A stretch of 64,000 nt of DNA from Absidia repens (Eukaryota > Mucoromycota > Mucoromycetes > Mucorales > Cunninghamellaceae): positions 930,001-994,000 of the forward strand of contig MCGE01000002.1 in NCBI GenBank assembly GCA_002105175.1, given 5' to 3'. The notes under the pieces are model-generated. The model was given only the letters and a program-made list of their open reading frames with translations. It had not been told where the DNA came from and made no database searches. Shown piece after piece: positions 58,936 through 64,000 of the stretch. Position 1 is the first letter of the stretch, and the number at the start of each line of letters is the position of its first letter. The position numbers were made by a program, and so were the translations under genes.

Positions 58936-60506
58936 CTGATCAACCCCATTAATGGATGAAGCTCGCACATTTACATTGTTTCTATTTCTTTATCAGAGGC
59001 TGGTCTCTTCCCTGGTGCTATCTATTATCTCTCCTTATGGTTTACACGTCAAGAGCAAGCTACCCGCGTTGCTATTTTCTTCAGTTGTGCTACTGTTGCA
59101 GGTGTAAGTAGGATAAAAAAAGAATGACAAACACAGGATTGGTGATAAATGGATTAACCTTGTTTATTCATGAACTATTTTAGGCCTTTGGCGGTGTTTT
59201 GGTAGGTTGGATGATGTGATGCGAAATGAATGTGACATGATTTGGGCATGCGTATACTCACTTACTGATTTTCTTTAGGCATATGGCATTATGCAAATGG
59301 ACGGCATACGTGACATGCGAGGATGGCAGTGGATCTTTATTATTGAAGCGATTCCAACTATTCTCTTGTCAGTAGCTACCTACTTCATTCTTCCCGATCT
59401 TCCTCATCGCGCCAAATTTATCAATGAAAGGGAACGTGCTATCGTGCTAAATCGACTGACTGTTGATGCTGGACCATCAACGGAAACACATTTCTCCTGG
59501 AAACAATTCTTCGCAGCTTTCACTGACTGGAAAGTTTACATGCATTCTTTGATTTACATCTGCGGCTCAACTCCTCTCTATAGTCTCAGTCTTTTTTTGC
59601 CAAGCATCATTAAAGGGATGGGCTATACTGATTTAGCTGCTCAGGCAATGTAAGTGACATATAGGCAGGATGCTACAAAAGAAAAAAAAGCCATCATGGA
59701 ACTAAACTTTTATTTATATCATTTAATTCTAGGTCTGCTCCACCATATGCTATTGGTAAAACCTCCAAAAAATAAAAAAAAAACGGGACCCTGTATACTA
59801 ATATTTTCCTCTTTTAGCTTGTGTCTTCACCATTGCCATCGCTTTGCACGCAGACAAGAAACGGGAAAGAGGATTTCATATTGCTGCGCCTGCATTTGTC
59901 GGTATGATTGGCTACTTGCTTCTTGTGGTATTGAAAGATCGTGGGGCTGTGGCTATGTTTATTGCAGCAATTATTACAACAACTGGCGTATTTGCTCATA
60001 TTCCAGCAATGCTTTCATGGTTTACAAACAACATTGGTGGTCATACAAAACGTGGTGTGGCCAGTGCATTTATTATTTCTATTGGGGTAAAACATATAGC
60101 TAAAAGCATCATGTAAACTAGTGTCGTTCCATGCGACTGATTGCCTTTTTATTTTTATTTTTCACACTATGATAGAACGTTGGTGGTGCTATTGGTGGAC
60201 AAATCTATCGTGCAGACGACGCTCCCTACTATTCCCGCGGTCATGAAATTTGTTTAGGCCTAATGGCAGGTGCCTGGATTCTCTCTTTGCTTTTCAAATA
60301 TTTATTGGAAAAGGAAAACAAGCGTCGTGACAACCTGACTCCGGAGCAACGCGAAAAAGAAGCTAGTGGCGAAGATCTTTGTGATCTGGTAAGCAAACAC
60401 TGCAAATGTGGAAATGTTTGATTATTGAAATGATCACTAACTCATTTAAACCCTTTTTTCTCCTTTTCTCCCCTATCAGCATCCTGATTTTAGATATATC
60501 TCTTAG
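58202..60506 (+). CDS. Dal5/ACS-family major facilitator transporter (second copy)
   Basis: A 495-aa MFS organic-anion permease of the same family as 6666-8731 but closer to consensus. Ten exons: 58202-58368, 58531-58574, 58637-58885, 58997-59103, 59184-59201 (18 nt), 59279-59649, 59733-59755 (23 nt), 59818-60086, 60176-60388 and 60480-60506. The total is 1488 nt, in frame. Marks: LRWKLDLRIVPWLGVLYLCSFLDRVNIGNAKLAG, then FFIGYIIFEIPSNMMMKKIGP, EAGLFPGAIYYLSLWFTRQEQATR and AFGGVL, which comes entirely from the 18-nt exon. GWQWIFIIEAIPTILL and WFTNNIGGHTKRGVASAFIISIGNVGGAIGGQIYRADDAP, the family's late signature, follow. The C-terminal tail is charged. The substrate is unknown; family members import allantoate, nicotinate, biotin precursors, dipeptides or siderophore-type anions. 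Low-copy spread of the family within one window may reflect an old duplication. Confidence 0.95.
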
Positions 60507-60954
60507 TCAAAGCTATTTTTTTTTTGTCTTTTGTCTTTTGTCTTTTGTCTTTTATTTTTGTTTCAGCTGTAGATTATTTATCCATATCTATATTTATTTT
60601 TATCTATATATCATTCCACCATGTTACATCATATTTAATGAATTTATAATGCCATGTATTTATATATTAAAACAATGTATTCTATCTTTGTTTTTTTGAA
60701 TAAAAATCATTTTATTTTTATTCCTCATTTGCATTTGCCATCCAGTTGTTTTATTTGATGTCTTTTTGTTTCGTTATATACTTATATTTAATCGTGATTG
60801 AAAAACTCCCCATACTCAGAAAAGAGGTACCCCAAATCATATTGCCTAAATAAAACCTGCCTCCTCAACACCATACTGTAGACACACAAAAAATTGCTCA
60901 ACATCCAATTGGTCTGGCAGTAGAGGGGTGATAGTTAAAAACGATATAATTTTA
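60507..60954. other. Intergenic, 3' side of the second transporter
   Basis: Contains a CTTTTGT tandem repeat (about 60525-60553, four units of TTTTGTC) and an AATAAAAATC signal near 60700. No gene is seen. Confidence 0.5.
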
Positions 60955-61552
60955 TTAAAGCGTAAGCATAAACAGCGTAGGTCAATAGTATAAGGGATCT
61001 AATGGTGCTTTCATGAGGGAGATTAATGGAAGTTCTAGGGAATGGTCAGCACTATATAAAGATACAAATGTCAAAAGGAAATCAGTAGACTATACAAAGC
61101 ATGATAATGGCTAAATGGACATTTTTTATTGAAACATAACAGCCGTCAGCACTAATTTAAAGGGACGATTGGAATAAAAAAGAGATCTATTACGCGAAAC
61201 ACGACAGTGACTATTGGGGCATTTTTCAATGAGGTAGTTATAAGGAGATATATTTTATTCAAATGTAGATAGGAACTATGGACAAAATAATACTAAACCA
61301 AGCTAATGAAGGCTCCAAGAAGCCAACTACTACTGGTGGGCCTGAATCCTGAATCCAAAAAGAAAGGGTTTCCCCATGCATCTAGTAATTCCTGAGCTGA
61401 AATACCTTCTAAACTAGTCCTGACAGTAACTTCAGATCGACATGGCCCATAGAAATCATAATGATGAAGATGAAATGAAGAAAAAAGAAAGAGAGCGGAA
61501 AAATGAAAACAAACGAAAATTAAAATTCACGTGGGCGGAATTTTAAATATAT
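60955..61552 (-). repeat. Dispersed CACGTG repeat family, copy G (minus)
   Basis: Read on the minus strand, CCGCCCACGTG is at 61538-61528, followed by T-rich DNA and ATGGGCCATGTCGATCTGAA. Next comes GTCAGGACTAGTTTAGAAGG...AGATGCATGG (about 61425-61375). The TTGAATAAAATATATC signal is near 61262-61247, then an ATAGATCTCTTTTTTATTCC block and a GTTTCAATAAAAAATGTCC block. The VRTSLEGISAQ frame is kept, but the upstream ATG is in another frame, as in copy F. Confidence 0.85.
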
Positions 61553-62663
61553 TTGTGTTGAAATGTACCATGCTTTTTTAAAGAAATAATTGCGAGTGGT
61601 ATGAAAACCTACATTTTGGGGAGCTACATAATCTCTACACTTTTGAAAATCTGTGTAACGTATGATAGTTCAGTGAATGAATAAAAAAAAAAAAAGGTCA
61701 CATACCTTATAAAAAGATGCTTGCTGTAATGAACGTTGAAAATTGTGGATCTCCCGGTGATGAAAAAGAGTTATTTGATATGAGAGACAACAGAATTCTA
61801 GGGATTTTAAGTTTAGCTCTCCTTTTTTTTGATATATAGAATTTTGTAGAGTTTTTATAGTCTATTTTGGGTTTCTGTGTGTATGCCGGATGCAGGCGAA
61901 AACGAGGTACAGCAGTGAATATACAAAGCTCACAACTAAATCATTTCTCTTTATTTTAGTTAACATTATTTGAGCAAAGATTATGTGTACGGCATCAGTC
62001 AAAGCCCAAAACATTTTCAGGAATTTACTGTCGATAATTTTCGCTGGTATCATATAGTATCATATTCATTCTCCTGTTCAATGCCAATTAATCACCTATC
62101 ATTCCGGGCCATCCATTCCATAACTATCATCCCTACGCCTTTCAGTGTCTGGATGTTTGATGGTTTTAAAGTTTCAATTTGTACTATACTACTAAATGAT
62201 ACATTGTTCTCCCACTACCGCGTCCTTCCTGAATTTCTATACCCCTTCATATATATACAGAATACAGTAAATAGGCAATCATAAAGAGTCAAATACATTA
62301 TATCATTTTTTATTGATGTTTCAGTAAAGTATAAAAGCAATGGGGAAAGCGGTATACTAATGCTATGGTACTATATACTACTATCACTCAGCCATGTCGC
62401 AAATTCTAATTTATCCTAGTTTATCCTATCCTAGTCCAATTTCAAGAGCAGTATGACTTGGTTGTGGAGATTTTAATTCATCATTTGTTGACCAAATAAA
62501 CGGGTACGGAGGGGGGAGGGAAAAGAAGACAAAATCGTGAAGGTATTGTTCGCTGATTCCGAAGAAGAGAGACATAAGGCTACCAAGGGGTGATATCATT
62601 GCTGTAAGAGTGAATATTTGCGAGCTTGCTTCCGTTTCTTTTGCGGTTAGCCAAACACCGTCG
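61553..62663. other. Intergenic, 3' side of the PPR gene
   Basis: About 1.1 kb without a supported gene. The 104-aa (61970) and 86-aa (62426-62686, minus) open frames lack motifs. The second overlaps the end of the PPR gene in another frame and could in principle be an unspliced extension, but no splice sites support that. Confidence 0.4.
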
Positions 62664-63965
62664 TCAGCGGCCGGTATGAGGTCCATGTTGACAATAGTGG
62701 CGGTAGAGGGTATCCATAAGAATCGATCTATAGATGGGTCCTACAAGTTGGGGGCATTGTTGCGCTAATCGGTCCACAAGATCCGCCGCGTCGGTGTATA
62801 GATGTTGGTCACATAAAGTCAGCATCACAGTGCTTGTCATGGCACGATCCGGTAGAATGCCCGTCTGATCCATCCTATCCAATACTAGAAGTGTTCCAGA
62901 GAGATCCTTTTGTTGCCGTGTGAGATCCAGTAAAATGCTGAAAGTATGCCTTGTTGGTGTACAGGTCGATGCTAGTTCGTTGAAGAAATTCCATGCCAGA
63001 TCCACGTCCTGTTTCATCACACAAAATTTGAGTAAGCTATTGTAAAAGGTAGATGTCCCCGTCAGTCCAAGTTGCCGCATTTCCTGGCATAATTGAATAA
63101 TGGTTGCTGTTTTTCCGTCCATAATGGTTGTTGCTGGAGATTTTTCTGTGGTAGTTTGGGACGGATGCAATATATCCATCAGTGAAGAAAAATACGGAGA
63201 GGAAGTAGATGATGACATAGAAGAGAAGGTAGCTGTTATTATTTGCTGCGAAGAAGGCGAGGCCAGTAATGTCCGTGATTGTGCTGAAGGTGGAATTGGC
63301 GTAGGTTGCTTTTTGCTGGTGGAAGAATATCGTTTGTTGATATTTCTGGGTCGTCGTATGATCAGATTGATAAACATGGTGTAAATATAAGTCAAATTTC
63401 GAGATTGTCTAACTGAGAGTGGATGTATTGTGTAGTAAGCCAAAAGGGTATCATGTAAAATCGAGAATCCAGTAAGGTGTTGATTTTTGTACAAAACTCG
63501 TGCTAGTTGATGAAGAGCTTCGTGGCTGGGAAGTTTCCCTTGAGAGCTAAGGAGGCGGAGGTAGTGTTGTAGGCACTGATCTGGATGATTTTGTTGCGCG
63601 CAGTATATCATGGCGATGGAAGTCGTTGCATCACGTTGATTTGGGTGTGAGTGGTTTTTGGCCTGGTCAGTACATAAGGACCTGGAGCTTGTGCCGGTGA
63701 GATAAGATATCTTTGTTCGCTGAACTCTTGATCTTGCTGTAAAGAGTATGAAGGGTGATGAGGCTGAGTATGATCGCAATAAAAATGGTGAATGTGTATC
63801 AGGAATTAAAATGTGTGATAAAGCTGTCAATCGTCTCATAGTACCAAATTGATGGCGAATGTACTGTTGTTTGGGTAGTTGTGAGCATGATTTACACATT
63901 CTAGGAGATATTGATAAATAAACAAGATGACTTAATAAGCGATCCACCGATCCGCTTGCTGACAT
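62664..63965 (-). CDS. Pentatricopeptide-repeat (PPR) protein, probably mitochondrial
   Basis: Single exon, up to 433 aa. PPR proteins bind organelle RNA through stacked helical hairpins and act in mitochondrial RNA processing, stability or translation. PPR-like repeats are visible in the C-terminal third: GTSTFYNSLLKFCVMKQDVDLAWNFFNEL, then PTRHTFSILLDLTRQQKDLSGTLLVLDRMDQTGILPDRAMTSTVMLTLCDQHLYTDAADLVDRL. A weaker HEALHQLARVLYKNQHL repeat lies near residue 150. The region up to residue ~100 is rich in Ser, Arg and Leu and lacks acidic residues, consistent with a mitochondrial presequence. The true start may be the first Met (63965) or the internal Met beginning MRRLTALSHIL (63839), which looks like a better presequence. 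The 18-nt A-run at the window end lies upstream. Confidence 0.8.
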   Translation of the reverse strand: MSASGSVDRLLSHLVYLSISPRMCKSCSQLPKQQYIRHQFGTMRRLTALSHILIPDTHSPFLLRSYSASSPFILFTARSRVQRTKISYLTGTSSRSLCTDQAKNHSHPNQRDATTSIAMIYCAQQNHPDQCLQHYLRLLSSQGKLPSHEALHQLARVLYKNQHLTGFSILHDTLLAYYTIHPLSVRQSRNLTYIYTMFINLIIRRPRNINKRYSSTSKKQPTPIPPSAQSRTLLASPSSQQIITATFSSMSSSTSSPYFSSLMDILHPSQTTTEKSPATTIMDGKTATIIQLCQEMRQLGLTGTSTFYNSLLKFCVMKQDVDLAWNFFNELASTCTPTRHTFSILLDLTRQQKDLSGTLLVLDRMDQTGILPDRAMTSTVMLTLCDQHLYTDAADLVDRLAQQCPQLVGPIYRSILMDTLYRHYCQHGPHTGR

Positions 63966-64000
63966 AGTTCAAATGGCAGGACAAAAAAAAAAAAAAAAAA

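Noticed and set aside
62426..62686. 86-aa minus-strand frame overlapping the end of the PPR gene
   Set aside because: Different frame, no motif and no splice sites joining it to the PPR gene.

Overview
The window is nuclear DNA of an early-diverging filamentous fungus, most likely a mucoralean (Mucoromycota). Genes are intron-rich, with short GTAAGT...YAG introns of about 50-140 nt. Intergenic DNA is AT-rich and full of long poly-A/poly-T runs. The proteins have eukaryotic, fungal-type architectures: an ACS/Dal5-like MFS transporter, misato/Dml1, a Cdc25-type Ras-GEF, PKA, and cytosolic uS12. Exon chains were joined by hand from splice signals and reading phase. For nearly every gene the summed exon length is an exact multiple of three. 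The species call is inference.

Layout: 1-2.3 kb holds two tandem copies of a ~1.2 kb unit with an internal 34-bp minisatellite. 4.6-5.9 kb: multipass membrane protein. 6.7-8.7 kb (-): Dal5-like transporter with a 6-nt micro-exon. 9.6-11.2 kb: AFG1 mitochondrial ATPase. 11.6-14.0 kb: DML1/misato. 17.3-19.0 kb: TMEM184/OST-alpha family protein. 20.6-22.9 kb: a decayed or cryptic multi-exon locus. 24.0-28.7 kb: full-size ABCB transporter with two 1-nt reading-frame breaks. 30.9-33.0 kb (-): PKA catalytic subunit with a polyQ N-terminus. 33.3-33.8 kb: small secreted, probably GPI-anchored protein. 35.0-40.0 kb (-): SH3/Ras-GEF. 43.9-45.2 kb (-): mitochondrial FAD/folate-type carrier pseudogene. 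45.5-46.2 kb: gluconokinase. 46.4-47.6 kb: coiled-coil/zinc-ribbon protein with one frame break. 47.9-50.1 kb (-): membrane-anchored Nab2-type CCCH protein. 50.5-51.4 kb: ribosomal protein uS12 (RPS23). 53.3-54.3 kb: glutathione transferase. 55.9-57.3 kb: DnaJ/Hsp40. 58.2-60.5 kb: second Dal5-like transporter. 62.7-64.0 kb (-): PPR protein.

Scattered between the genes are at least seven substantial copies, plus fragments, of one repeat family of up to ~1.3 kb. It has no name that I recognise. Each major copy carries CCGCCCACGTG (an E-box), then a T/CT-rich tract, a conserved core and a GAATAAAATATG-like poly(A) signal. The unit looks like a Pol II transcription unit or a solo-LTR-like element.

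Functional links: the Ras-GEF and PKA genes, two components of the Ras-cAMP-PKA pathway, are adjacent and co-oriented. AFG1 and DML1, both concerned with mitochondrial maintenance, are adjacent. Three frame breaks lie in or beside homopolymer runs of otherwise intact genes, which suggests assembly indels rather than real inactivation. The carrier pseudogene and the 20.6-22.9 kb locus show real decay, with several stops and shifts.
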